Part shown: piece after piece, positions 33,473-43,329 of the stretch
Position numbering within the stretch: the stretch's first letter is position 1
How the letters are laid out: each line of letters opens with the position of its first letter
Assembly: GCA_018806915.1 (NCBI GenBank)
Contig: JAGKQI010000105.1
Span: 2,666,001 to 2,730,000, forward strand
Direction of reading: 5' to 3'
Source of the DNA: Phytophthora colocasiae
Taxonomy: Eukaryota; Oomycota; Peronosporomycetes; Peronosporales; Peronosporaceae
Length of the DNA: 64,000 nt
Notes under the pieces: model-generated
The model's input: only the letters and a program-made list of their open reading frames with translations
Told to the model about the DNA's origin: nothing
Database searches by the model: none
Translations under genes and position numbers: made by a program

Positions 33473-33816
33473 ACGCACCCTCACTGCGTTCGTTAGCGCG
33501 ACACTTGGAGAGGTTCTCCCAAGGGTCTGAGTTTTTAATCTCCTTTGCCTGGGTTGCACGCCGTCTCAGTCAGGCTCATTAATATCGTAGCACGACTTGC
33601 AAAACGGCGCATTACTCGAATGAACTTGATCAGTGAGGCCTGCATCAGTTTGCTAAGTTAGCAATACTAGCCCGTCTCAAAGGGTTCAAGTAGAAAGCAC
33701 AACAGTAATACTGCTAGTCTGAACAGACATCATCTTGACATTTTCGCTTAGACGTTAATCAGAAGATCACCGTAGAACGAAACACTACCGCCATTTTTCT
33801 ACAATGAAAGTTGCCA

Positions 33817-35061
33817 CTAAAACTTGTACCGCGACTTGATGTTCTCAAGCACACGACGCAGCATCCAACCGTCAGAGGGTGTGATGGTCGGTGAGGAGCC
33901 TGCCATCATGATGCAGACCGGGAAGTCCTTGTTCGGCTGCTCCTCGGGTTTGTAGAAGTCCGGAAGACCAAAACCGTGACCGATCTCGTGAGCCACGATG
34001 GTTAGCTGCTCCTGGTCCAACGACGCCAGCATGTTCGCCGCATCTACACGCTGTCCCCAGTCACCACCTGCACCACCGCCCTGGCCCAGTGTAGGCCACA
34101 GCGACATGTCGAACGGTTCTCCTTTGCACGAGCTGGTGTCGGCGTTAGCCGCGAAATCCTTGTGCTTATAGCAGGTTTCCGGGCACTGAGGAACGCCGTC
34201 GGCATCCTTTTCGGTGGAGTAAATGGTGCCGAGAGAGTCGTCCTTCCAGTCAAACAGCGAGGCATCGCGCGTGGCCCAACCGACGATCTTCACTTCGATC
34301 GTCTCAAACGGCCAGCAATCGTAGCCGATAAGCCACTCGTTCCAAGCCTTGAACTGACGATTCAGCATGGCCTCGAACTTGGAGGCGACGGTCTTTGAGA
34401 GTTTTTCAGTGCTGTCCCAGCGCACGCAGTAGCTCAGCTTGCCCTTGTTATTCACAAGCTGGTCGAAGATGAAGTTCTTGAACTGCGGGACGCTTTTAGA
34501 CATGCGTTGCTTCCAAACCCAGTCCACGTCGGCCGTCTTGATGTAAGCGTTCGGGTTACCAATAATGCACTTACCGGTTGAAGTCACGTCACCAAACGTG
34601 GCATGTTCACCGGTCGAGTTACCAGAAGTCGAAGGGGATTTGACACTTGATCCCTGGTTTGGAGTGTCAGTTGATCCCTCGCTTGACGTTTGCGTCGGAA
34701 GAGAGACCGTCGTGGCCTCGCTCGATCCTTCAGTTGGGTCTTGGGCGGGGAGCGAACCTGTGCCAGCGTTGCTTGATTCCAAGGAGTGAGCTGGGGGAGT
34801 AATCTCAGGCGTCTCGGGAGCATCAGTCGTCACCTGCGTGGGGGCATCCGTTGGTTGCTGGATCGGAGAGTCCGTCACCGTCGGGGTGTCCGTATCTGGG
34901 TAATCAAACCCGACCGGAGCTGGTGTGTTAGCAGTACTAGGCGTCTTCGGATAGCATTTCGCGGCAAGCGTGCTGGAACTGGAACTGCAAGCGACTAACG
35001 CGATGACAACAGCGACCACTAACTGCCGCGTAGAAATTCGGGAAGCACAACGTATCGCCAT
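33817..35061 (-). CDS. Secreted zincin metalloprotease with Thr/Ser-rich linker
   Basis: Intronless, 414 residues. A signal peptide (basic start, then LVVAVVIALVACSSSSSTLAA, with cleavage likely after a small residue) is followed by about 110 residues rich in Thr, Ser and Pro that look O-glycosylated. The C-terminal catalytic domain carries VAHEIGHGFGLPDF: His358, Glu359, His362 and a downstream Asp match the extended zinc motif HExxHxxGxxD. A Met pair (CIMMAGSSP) follows at the place of a Met-turn. Six Cys residues in the mature domain suggest disulfides. It should cut proteins in the extracellular space. The family resembles neutral zinc metallopeptidases of fungi and oomycetes; substrates are unknown. 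Upstream is a 1.5-kb gene-poor stretch. Confidence 0.9.
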   Translation of the reverse strand: MAIRCASRISTRQLVVAVVIALVACSSSSSTLAAKCYPKTPSTANTPAPVGFDYPDTDTPTVTDSPIQQPTDAPTQVTTDAPETPEITPPAHSLESSNAGTGSLPAQDPTEGSSEATTVSLPTQTSSEGSTDTPNQGSSVKSPSTSGNSTGEHATFGDVTSTGKCIIGNPNAYIKTADVDWVWKQRMSKSVPQFKNFIFDQLVNNKGKLSYCVRWDSTEKLSKTVASKFEAMLNRQFKAWNEWLIGYDCWPFETIEVKIVGWATRDASLFDWKDDSLGTIYSTEKDADGVPQCPETCYKHKDFAANADTSSCKGEPFDMSLWPTLGQGGGAGGDWGQRVDAANMLASLDQEQLTIVAHEIGHGFGLPDFYKPEEQPNKDFPVCIMMAGSSPTITPSDGWMLRRVLENIKSRYKF

Positions 35062-35713
35062 GGCGGGGGAAATGACAATGAAGCAAGGTCAGATAGCGGA
35101 AAAAGTGGGAAAACGCTGGCATTGCTCCAGTCATGTTTTGTCACCAAGCTCAATTCGTCGTCAACGGGGCAGTAACCTACATATACCTGCGTATGTACGT
35201 GTATGGTGACGCAAAGAAACTGGTAACCTACATGTACGGTACAATACAAAGAAACAGTGCGGGATCGGCAAATTGCTACGCCTCTACTATTCACGGGGTA
35301 CAGTGTTGGCATCGTACATGTTGTACACAACGCCGTACCGGTCCACTAAAATATATTAGTCATACCTTACGGTTAGGTGGTAATTCTACAGGCACGCCGT
35401 GGAACGCCCTACCGTTCGTGAACAAAGGAGTTGATCCAACAAAACAAACACAAGACCATCCTACGGGAAGTTTTGGGAACAAGCTGGTTGTAACGTTTAC
35501 GCGATCTACCTTCGTCATCACAAGCTACCGAATAAACGACACTCAAAGTGCAGGTTGCTCATTCACTCCTTGTCCATCTTTTCTTGTAAGTGCTGGGGTC
35601 ACGCCAATTCATAGAATTACCGTTATGATACATGCAGCGCGGGGAATGTAACTTGCTGTTTCAAGTGTGCTCACTTGGAACTTTCGTGCAGAGTGCTGAG
35701 TCATCATTGCTGC
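35062..35713. other. Gene-poor stretch upstream of the protease
   Basis: No gene is supported. The 172-codon open frame on the plus strand (from 35133) has no ATG in good context and odd composition. TACATGTA-type palindromes begin to appear here (near 35229 and 35310). Confidence 0.4.
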
Positions 35714-35902
35714 CCAGGTTTGTACAGGAAAGGAAAGGAAATTGAAGTTGACTAACTGGTTATTCCTGGTTGCTACTACATGTACATGTACTTGTACTTG
35801 GCTTGGCTATTAAATTGGAGGGACTCGAACGCCTGCCAAGTGCGTAGCCTTGTGGTGCGTTGACCAGTGGACCACCAGGAGGCCCTGACCAGGTTTGTAC
35901 AG
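35714..35902 (-). mobile_element. tRNA-derived SINE with 14-bp target-site duplications
   Basis: The 14-mer CCAGGTTTGTACAG occurs at 35714-35727 and again, identically, at 35889-35902. Between them lies a 161-bp element on the minus strand. Its 5' end (35888 downward) starts with a tRNA-like head: an A-box-like TGGTCCACTGG, a D-stem pair GGTG/CACC, a loop CTACGCA like an Arg(ACG) anticodon loop, and a B box GTTCGAGTCC. Anticodon and T stems contain mismatches, so this is not a working tRNA. The body contains TACATGTA repeats, and the 3' end is pyrimidine-rich (TTTCCTTTCCTTTC) next to the duplication. A tRNA head, Pol III boxes, a simple tail and flanking duplications define a SINE. It would rely on LINE machinery in trans. 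Confidence 0.82.
35815..35886 (-). other. Degenerate tRNA-like head of the SINE
   Basis: Contains recognisable A and B boxes of an internal Pol III promoter about 35 nt apart. The T stem cannot pair properly, the anticodon stem has a mismatch and no acceptor stem closes, so it is listed as tRNA-derived and not as a tRNA gene. Confidence 0.65.
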
Positions 35903-36571
35903 AATATGGATATGATGCTGTACAGCTCGTATTCCATGAAAATACTCCGTCGCTTTAAATTAAACGTACGTGCACGGTAAACATGTACTCGTAGGAGACA
36001 TATGCTGTACAATTTACTACTGTACATGTAGTATCAGTATCCACAGTACATGTATGGCGACGCAACTCGTTTGATGCACATTTTCATCACGACTAAATTG
36101 GATGGAAATTTACGAATTGGAGAACATCAGTCTTGTAGACTTTTGAAGCCCTGAGCGTGGTCGTTTTGTCCATACTTCTATCTGGATACATGTACATGTA
36201 CCATAACCGATGAACGCACCAGACTCAAAAGTCAAAAGCAGACAGGTAAGAGTTCCAATCACTGGGACGAGGAACACAATTGACCACTGTCAAGTTGACA
36301 GTGTCAACATCGTAGCTCAAACAGGAGATTCATGAAAGCGTCTTGGGTTTAGTAAAAGGCCAGCACGTACCACAAATGGGGTACGATACTTTTTCACTTG
36401 AAGAATGTATGGCCAGGTGCTCATTTGAAGTCGCCTTCCTGACTTCCTTCAAGTACGTTGCAGTGCATTGTCGCGTTCTCTCTCTAACTGCCCATTTGTC
36501 AGTGGCGACGAACTGACTCGCACCATTTATCAACTAGCCTGGAATTGTCTAAGCGCTCCAAAATCTCCAGC
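35903..36571. other. Gene-poor stretch with TACATGTA palindromes
   Basis: About 670 bp without a supported gene. Several TACATGTA/GTACATGT palindromes occur (near 35982, 36022, 36045 and 36189). The 3' part should hold the promoter of the basic protein gene at 36572. Confidence 0.4.
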
Positions 36572-37312
36572 ATGTCCTCTCCATCTCTCTCCGGCCGCAA
36601 GCGTCGAATCTCCGACATTCAAAGTCCAATTCGACGTTCCAAGCGTCTAAAGCAGCAGTCCGATGCGGTTAAACAAGTTTTAAAGCGACAGGGGCAGGAA
36701 ACTGGCAAAGACACTAAAGAAGGGAAAAGCATACTTCTAAGTAGCCCAACAGATGTATCCGATTCTGTAGTGATGCAACAAGGTCGTCGAGTTCGCGCCA
36801 AACAGGCTAAAGCCAGCGGTTTGCCAAACTTTTCGCCGTCACCTCCCGAGATTAAAGTTGAAGTAGATATTTCAGATACAAAAACCGAAGAAGTGGAGAC
36901 TGCAACAGGAGAAGGAGCTTTAACTCCGCGACCCTCAGTGCATCGACGCACTGCGCGACGTCCTCCACTAAGTCGACGAATCGTAGGGCTGAACCGCGCG
37001 AGATTCGGTGTAGGGATTGTCCGGTGTCGTAACTGGAGACCAAGTGAAGAAGATACTGAGACAGAAGATGAAGGCCCCGAGTTTAGCCCAATTGAGCCTC
37101 CGAGTTGTAGTTGTTCCGGTCCTGTGGATGAGAAACTGGAGGACCAAGTTAGCACATTTGTGTTGCCAATCGATCCGACTCAAACTTGTTTCGATCGTGG
37201 TGACAGTGGAGATCTATGGCAACTTCGCTCTCCTTCTCCAGAAGAAGAACTTGTCTCTGAACACTCGTGTAACAAGGTGGGGGATAACCAGAAACGGTGT
37301 GTGTGCATGTGA
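36572..37312 (+). CDS. Basic orphan protein with nuclear-type N-terminus
   Basis: Intronless, 246 residues from ATG 36572; the frame extends to a TTG at 36545 but no further ATG. The N-terminal third is strongly basic (GRKRRISD, RRSKRLKQQ), consistent with a bipartite nuclear signal. The middle contains SRRIVGLNRARFGVGIVRCRNWR. Acidic stretches (SEEDTETEDEGPEF) and a Cys cluster (PSCSCSGPV) follow. The last residues KRCVCM resemble a CaaX prenylation box, although Cys at the third position is unusual. I do not recognise the family. Codon use looks normal for the window. It converges with the TPR gene at 102 bp distance. Confidence 0.6.
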   Translation: MSSPSLSGRKRRISDIQSPIRRSKRLKQQSDAVKQVLKRQGQETGKDTKEGKSILLSSPTDVSDSVVMQQGRRVRAKQAKASGLPNFSPSPPEIKVEVDISDTKTEEVETATGEGALTPRPSVHRRTARRPPLSRRIVGLNRARFGVGIVRCRNWRPSEEDTETEDEGPEFSPIEPPSCSCSGPVDEKLEDQVSTFVLPIDPTQTCFDRGDSGDLWQLRSPSPEEELVSEHSCNKVGDNQKRCVCM

Positions 37313-37414
37313 ATCTGAAGAAAACAAGTAAACAAAAAAGTGTTCAAATGGAGTGGCAAATACCACGAACCAGAACTACCGTAGGTTGACAAAAATATTT
37401 GGGATAGGAACGAT

Positions 37415-40400
37415 TTACAGTTTGCCGTCATACCCGAGAAATAGTGCGGTCGAGAAATCGACCATCGCGTCGTGTAAACGCTTTTGCAGAGCCACAATTT
37501 TGCCGCGTGCCAGATAAAATTCTTTTCGCGACGGCAGTTCATCGATTGCCTTTTTGAAATGAAGTTCCGCGCCAGCTACATCCCCGTTGCGAGCAAGTGT
37601 CACTGCTTTATTCGCGTACGCATAGCTGCAACGTGGCATGAGCGAGATGGCTGCATCGAAATGGACAAGAGCTGACGCTAATTCGTTTCGACTCAAGCAA
37701 ACCACGCCTCGATTAAGGTGCGCCACGCCCGAAGACGGATCCAGCTCGAGAGCTCGCTGGAATTCAGCCGCACTTTGCACCAGACGACCTTCTCGGAGAC
37801 TGAGAGTCCCTAAGCAAACGTGAACGTGCACGGATAATGGGTCGAAATGCAGTGCATCGTCGTAATCTTGGCGAGCTCGGATGAAATCCCCCAATTTCTC
37901 CAGCATAATACCACGATTCAGCATGTACAGCGCGAGAGTTTGCTCGTGCGATCCAGTGAGATGCACCTTTTGAGCTGGTGTCTCCATTTGGGCCAAGAAG
38001 GAAGCAGCAGCACTCGAAGGTCCGTTGCTATCTGATGGCGAGGTCCCCGTCACTGCTCTGGATAGTCGGCGTGCTCCATTGCGTCCAATAGTTTTCCTTT
38101 CAAGAGCATAACGATGAATGACGCCACTTGTAAAGGCGTAGAAGGTATTTTCCAAGTTGGTTGACGAAGATACACACGTACGAACAGCGACGTCCATACA
38201 AGCCACAGCTTCCTCTCCTCGCCCGGGTAGCTGGAAAAGAGCAAGAGCTTTGCATTCTAAGCTTGCATGATCAAGTGGCTCTGCTTGTGAAATGGTGTTG
38301 CATTGCGTAATGGCTGCGTGCACGACGTTCTCCTTCCTCAAACAGTTTGCCAAATTGAGACGAATAGCGCTATTGGACGGCTGCAATCGCGCCGCACGCA
38401 GGTAAAACCGTCGAGCTTTGGCAAGATACGATTGATGTTGCGTTTTCTCAAGGTGGGCTTCACTCTTTGTGGCCAAATTGAAGTAGGCATTCCCACTGTC
38501 CACGTACGTATCCCTCCCCAATCGTCCATAAGCAGCGAAATGTTTCGCAGCGTCTTCGTATCGATTGAGCTGAAGAAGCGCGAAACCTAAAGCACCATGA
38601 AGTTCATCGTCATCTGGTGCGCTTTGTTGAACCTCTTCCAGATCCTCCAATGCACTACCAAAAGCCCCTAAGTGACAGCGCACAATCGCTCGGTTCCGGT
38701 GTGCAGCCACATCACGTCCTCGTCCGAATAGCGCAATGCTTTGGTTGTACGATCTCTCAGCTTGAGGCCAAAGCTCAAGCTTCTGGTACGCCACACCACG
38801 ATTGAAAAATGCAAACGCACGCATATCTGCTGTGGCCGTTGTCTCGAGTTTAATTGCCTTGTCAAAGTCTTCGATAGCAGCCGCATAAGCTGCGAACTGG
38901 CACTTCAGAACACCCAGACTCACATGAGCTCGAGAAGATTTTGGCTGGCAATCTGTAGCAGCCTCCAAGTCACGAAAAGCACGATCATACTCCTCTCCTA
39001 GAGCATTCAGCTCTGCACGATCCACGTACGCGTCTGCCAGAAGAGGTTCTAGACGAATGCACCTGGATAAGTCCGTGATACTTCCCACAAAGAACTGTTT
39101 CATCATTTTCCGCACCAGCGACTCGTCTTTTACAGCCTCAAGCCCTAAGTCTCTCTCGATCTCACGTGTTGTAAACTTCGGGGCAAATGAAGATTGCACG
39201 TCCGGAATTTCAGAGGGGAAATGGAGCTGACAAGCCACTCGCCACCGCATATACAACTGCATTTGCACGACACCACGTTCGTAGTACACACGGCCTTCCT
39301 TTGGTGCCAGGGAGATGGCTCTATCATACTCTGCCACTGCTTGTGTAAAATGGCCCACAGACACCAGCAGTTGGGCTCGGCGGACGTATCCTCTGAAACT
39401 CGATGGGTCTGCGTTTACGACTTTTTCACTCACTCGTAGCGAGTTTTCAGTGTCACCCAGGGAGTGCAACGACTCGGAGAGCAGCACGAGATTTTCACTC
39501 GTTGGATTTTCAGCCACCGCCTGTTCGAAAGCGTGCACAGCGCTCTGGAAACGTGACAAGAGTTGATAAGCTCGTCCACACAAGAGTAACGCTCCTTTCC
39601 TGTCCGGTTTCGACGTATCTTTGCTGATTTTACCTGGGGGGTCTTCCATTACTTGATCCATAAAGCAGATGAAGCTGTAAAGCGCAGCTCGAGCCATTTT
39701 AAGTGTCAGCTGGAGTTTTCCCCGCAATAAATATGCCCAGCGATCGTCCGGCTGGGCTCTTGTCAGCCGGGTGTAGTCTCGAAGAGCAGCTGATGTGTTT
39801 CCTTGTCGTGTGTAAGCTTCAGCACGCAAGTAGATGGCACGAGAGAGTCCAGCATCGTTTGACAAGGCACTAGTACACGCCTTGATGCACTCTTCACTGT
39901 CATGATAGTGATTCAAGTACACCAGGGCGATCTGCAGCCAAACTTCGGATAAGGTCGGGTCTGTAGCTACTGCAGCCTTGAAATCTTGCAACGCGTTGTT
40001 GAATCGCAGATCACGTAAGTGTAGAGCTCCACGCACTGTGTACGCCCCTGCTATCGTTGGATCCAGTGAAAGACAGCGAGAGAGATGTTGCATGTTGCTT
40101 GCATGGTGAGCAGCTGCAGTCTCGGCGTCCTTGATTCCAGTGGATGCCTTGGATTCGTTCGCAAGTAGCAAAGTGGCAAACGCTCCCCGGTAGAAATGAG
40201 CCACAGGATAATGATACTCCATCACCACAGCATGGTCAAATTCTTCCAAAGCGTTAACTTTATCATTCGAGAGGACGTACAATCGGCCACGTTGAGCGTG
40301 AATAGCCGCCACTAACAACTCTCGGTCCACAGTGGATAATGAGCGGTACTCACCAGGTGCAGCACCCAGTCCACTCGTGTTGCTTGGGGTTCTTGGCGCT

Positions 40401-42925
40401 CGTGAATTAAAGCCTCCACTTGGATCGAGAACCAGTAAGTGGAGCAACCTCGTCAAATTCTGAATAACTTGCCGTAACACAGTGGCGTCGCCAGTGAACT
40501 CCAGTAGCCTCACAGTGAGATCCCCAACAGTTTCCACCACCTCCACCAGTGTGCATCCTTTGTGAAGTGCGCTCACATAGTCTTGGATAATAGCAGCCAG
40601 CAACTCCTCATAGCGAAGATGTTCCGAGTGATACACGAGACTCTGCTCCTCGCCTTCAATCGCTCGTAAACGTAACGTTGCACGGTCATAATATGCTCTC
40701 CAACAGCTTCGATCTAGAGCCAACACGGACGTTAGGTCTTCGAGCGCCAAACCAACTGAACAACCTCTATGGAAAATCTCGGCACGAAGCAGCAAAGCGT
40801 CCGTGTACTGCGGGTGTAATACCAGCGCTCGATTCACATCCGCTAGGGCGTTGTCGGCATTCCCCATCTTTCTATGAAGACATGATCTTAGCAAAAACAG
40901 TCGCTGATCCTCCGGGCGTAGCTGTATGACATGAGTCAGATCCTTGATTGCTTGAGTCCACAGGCCGAGGCGACGGCAGCAGCGAGCTCGAAGTAAAGCT
41001 GCCAAGATGAATTCTCGGTCGATAACCACACAAGCTGAGGCCAAAAGAATGGCACGTTTCCAGTCCTTTTCTGCTTCAGATAATAAAGCCTTCAAGAATA
41101 GCTCGTCCACCGTCATGTGTTGATCGCCTTCCTTCAAATAAGCAGCTAAACTTTCCACCAGATCTGAAGCCATAGCTTTAATAGGGACTCGGTTATCACC
41201 AGCTCTGGAACTAGGGCGATCTGACCTTGATGAACCTGGGCGGCGTTGTAGGGCTGCGTCATCTCGCAATGCCACCTCAGTTCGCGTGATCACGGACATT
41301 TCTTGGCGTAAGAACGACATCATAGCTCGCTTAGCGATAGCATGGCGACAGATCCGGAGAAGATGTGCTGATGTAGGATCCACCTTGGCCCGGACAGGAA
41401 TCGTACCTACTTCGTCTTCGTTTAATTCAGGTATCCCCGATGGCTGTCGTTTTTGTTTTTCACGTGGAGTAGTAACTTGTACAGGTTGGGTAAACTTTTT
41501 TCCTTCGCCAATTGTTCGTAAAGATGACTCCTTGGCCAAATTCTGCGCAGTTAGTGTTGGGATACTGGCGCTGGGCATCAATCGCATACGATGGGCTGTT
41601 TGAGAGATAGCTTTATCCACAGAGGCGAGTCTGCCGACGATAGGTCCAGCTCCAGTAGCTTCTTCAGTCACACTATCAATGACACATTCCAATGAGGATT
41701 TCCGAGATCGAAGAACTGCAGGTGAGGCTGGGGCCGTCGGAGACTTCCCAAAACTTCCACTAGAAGAAGTTAAAGCGTTCACACGGAGGACATGCTTCTC
41801 GGTCTCTCGGAGTCGTCTGGCAATGTTGCTTACATGCAGGTATTTGCGGAGGATAACTCCACGTAAAACATGCTGGGAGAACACTTGAGGCTGCGTATCA
41901 CCGGCTTTGCGGATCACAATTGGGGTTGCCAGATCGTCGACACGTCCTGGTTTATGCGGTTCCGGTTCAGCTTCAAACGATTGAGCTTCTTCCGGTGGAG
42001 GGACATCATACAATGGAGCTGAATGTGGAGGCTGGTCTGACTCATCAGGAGGTGACAGAGGCTGAAGACGAATTGAAGCGGTTGTCCTTGGAACAGCTTC
42101 TGACATCGAAGTTTGGTGCTCAATACTGATTTCAGATACTTGCAGAACCGTTGGGGTCTGCATCCGAACTGCAGTCGCAATGACGGGCTTACTACTCGGA
42201 CGAATCGACGTAATCTCAGTCAGTGAACGAATCGGGGTGCTCAACCGGGGTGTATCCTGTAGAATAGATGGAAGCGTGGGCGTTGTCGGCACTACAGAGG
42301 TTGGTACTGGTGTCGTCAGTTCTGAGCGTGGTGCTGGACCGTCAAACAGAAAGTAATTACTCTCTGGGCTAGCAGGAAGCTCAGTCGGCTCGGGGTCTTC
42401 TATCCACGGAGCCACAGTTGATGCATTCATGTCGAGTTGATCACTTGATGGAGATTTAGTGCCACCTCGATTGGTAGTTGCGTTGTTGTCACCAAGCAAC
42501 TCAGGGGCTCGCACATTTGTAAGAACTTTCCGGTTTCTTTGGCGCCGTTGTGCGCTTGGAGATAGTACCACCGGGGGAGAAGCAACTGACTTACCCTGCT
42601 GGAAAGGGGACTGGGGCTTCTTTAGAATCACTGAATGATATTTCCATCGGAAGTATTTTGGCGTATCCGAAGGCACTGGGATGTACGGCTTTTTAATTGG
42701 CCGTGGACTGAAGATAGCAGGGAGAGCTCCAGCAGGCAACATGGACCCGTTATTATCCACTTCATCTTTGGGACTGAGCGCATCGTCGTAATCATCGTCG
42801 TGGGGTCGGCGGTGCTTGAGCCGTAGTTTTTCGCTTTCTTCCTGGGTGATAACACCCAGTGGTGGGCGCTGTGGGGCTGGTCGGACGTCAAAGAGCAGAG
42901 GCCGTCGTTTAAGCTCAGGGTCCAT
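37415..42925 (-). CDS. Giant TPR protein, TTC6-like
   Basis: An intronless frame of 1,836 residues, unusual in a region where most genes are spliced. The first about 420 residues are Pro/Ser-rich and disordered. A basic helix-rich region with HLLRICRHAIAKRAMMSFLRQEM follows. From about residue 600 to the C-terminus the protein is almost wholly tetratricopeptide repeats, each with the W/L-G-Y-A-F-A-P pattern, for example RAIYLRAEAYTRQGNTSAAL, VYYERGVVQ, AFAFFNRGVAYQKLELWPQA and VAHLNRGVVCLSRNELASAL. I count more than twenty. The arrangement resembles TTC6 and related long TPR proteins; TPR superhelices scaffold protein complexes. There is no membrane segment or signal peptide. The start at 42925 is the first ATG; only a GTG lies upstream in frame. 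Confidence 0.88.
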   Translation of the reverse strand: MDPELKRRPLLFDVRPAPQRPPLGVITQEESEKLRLKHRRPHDDDYDDALSPKDEVDNNGSMLPAGALPAIFSPRPIKKPYIPVPSDTPKYFRWKYHSVILKKPQSPFQQGKSVASPPVVLSPSAQRRQRNRKVLTNVRAPELLGDNNATTNRGGTKSPSSDQLDMNASTVAPWIEDPEPTELPASPESNYFLFDGPAPRSELTTPVPTSVVPTTPTLPSILQDTPRLSTPIRSLTEITSIRPSSKPVIATAVRMQTPTVLQVSEISIEHQTSMSEAVPRTTASIRLQPLSPPDESDQPPHSAPLYDVPPPEEAQSFEAEPEPHKPGRVDDLATPIVIRKAGDTQPQVFSQHVLRGVILRKYLHVSNIARRLRETEKHVLRVNALTSSSGSFGKSPTAPASPAVLRSRKSSLECVIDSVTEEATGAGPIVGRLASVDKAISQTAHRMRLMPSASIPTLTAQNLAKESSLRTIGEGKKFTQPVQVTTPREKQKRQPSGIPELNEDEVGTIPVRAKVDPTSAHLLRICRHAIAKRAMMSFLRQEMSVITRTEVALRDDAALQRRPGSSRSDRPSSRAGDNRVPIKAMASDLVESLAAYLKEGDQHMTVDELFLKALLSEAEKDWKRAILLASACVVIDREFILAALLRARCCRRLGLWTQAIKDLTHVIQLRPEDQRLFLLRSCLHRKMGNADNALADVNRALVLHPQYTDALLLRAEIFHRGCSVGLALEDLTSVLALDRSCWRAYYDRATLRLRAIEGEEQSLVYHSEHLRYEELLAAIIQDYVSALHKGCTLVEVVETVGDLTVRLLEFTGDATVLRQVIQNLTRLLHLLVLDPSGGFNSRAPRTPSNTSGLGAAPGEYRSLSTVDRELLVAAIHAQRGRLYVLSNDKVNALEEFDHAVVMEYHYPVAHFYRGAFATLLLANESKASTGIKDAETAAAHHASNMQHLSRCLSLDPTIAGAYTVRGALHLRDLRFNNALQDFKAAVATDPTLSEVWLQIALVYLNHYHDSEECIKACTSALSNDAGLSRAIYLRAEAYTRQGNTSAALRDYTRLTRAQPDDRWAYLLRGKLQLTLKMARAALYSFICFMDQVMEDPPGKISKDTSKPDRKGALLLCGRAYQLLSRFQSAVHAFEQAVAENPTSENLVLLSESLHSLGDTENSLRVSEKVVNADPSSFRGYVRRAQLLVSVGHFTQAVAEYDRAISLAPKEGRVYYERGVVQMQLYMRWRVACQLHFPSEIPDVQSSFAPKFTTREIERDLGLEAVKDESLVRKMMKQFFVGSITDLSRCIRLEPLLADAYVDRAELNALGEEYDRAFRDLEAATDCQPKSSRAHVSLGVLKCQFAAYAAAIEDFDKAIKLETTATADMRAFAFFNRGVAYQKLELWPQAERSYNQSIALFGRGRDVAAHRNRAIVRCHLGAFGSALEDLEEVQQSAPDDDELHGALGFALLQLNRYEDAAKHFAAYGRLGRDTYVDSGNAYFNLATKSEAHLEKTQHQSYLAKARRFYLRAARLQPSNSAIRLNLANCLRKENVVHAAITQCNTISQAEPLDHASLECKALALFQLPGRGEEAVACMDVAVRTCVSSSTNLENTFYAFTSGVIHRYALERKTIGRNGARRLSRAVTGTSPSDSNGPSSAAASFLAQMETPAQKVHLTGSHEQTLALYMLNRGIMLEKLGDFIRARQDYDDALHFDPLSVHVHVCLGTLSLREGRLVQSAAEFQRALELDPSSGVAHLNRGVVCLSRNELASALVHFDAAISLMPRCSYAYANKAVTLARNGDVAGAELHFKKAIDELPSRKEFYLARGKIVALQKRLHDAMVDFSTALFLGYDGKL

Positions 42926-43329
42926 CGCCAGCACTGGAGCCTTCAGACATTTCCTGCCGTTTTCTCTTCACCAAGAGTCACCTGTGCAAAGTCCAAGTTC
43001 GATTTAGGCAGTTAGTTAGCATTTAACTTACCGACTCCAGAATTAATCTTGTCGTGTAGGCAATTTGCACCAAGCAGTCAGCAAGTTGAGGCCTTTATTT
43101 TCAGTACTTTTACTGAGTAGCTGGCTCAAGCGGGTGCTTCTTCTGCTGAACAATACGGAAGAACGCCGCTACACTCTCCGATGCCCTACAACAATTCAGT
43201 GCACATTTATCAGTCGATTGGTACTCGAAATGTTAGCCGCAGCCGTAGCGACACACACCTTTGGCATGCCTCCGAGCACGCAAAGTATTGCATTTCTGAC
43301 AGCAAACCTGGAGCAAAGAAGCAGAAAAA
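42926..43329. promoter_or_regulatory. Promoter region of the TPR gene and 3' flank of RRP46
   Basis: 404 bp between two minus-strand genes. I see no gene; overlapping short plus-strand frames are not conserved-looking. Confidence 0.35.

Noticed and set aside
34044..35134. Extra open frames in the secreted protease gene
   Set aside because: They are reading-frame shadows of a GC-rich intronless gene whose own frame has a signal peptide and a complete zinc motif.
35815..35886. Functional tRNA-Arg gene
   Set aside because: The A and B boxes are present, but the T stem cannot pair, the anticodon stem is mismatched and no acceptor stem closes. Flanking target duplications identify it as a SINE head.
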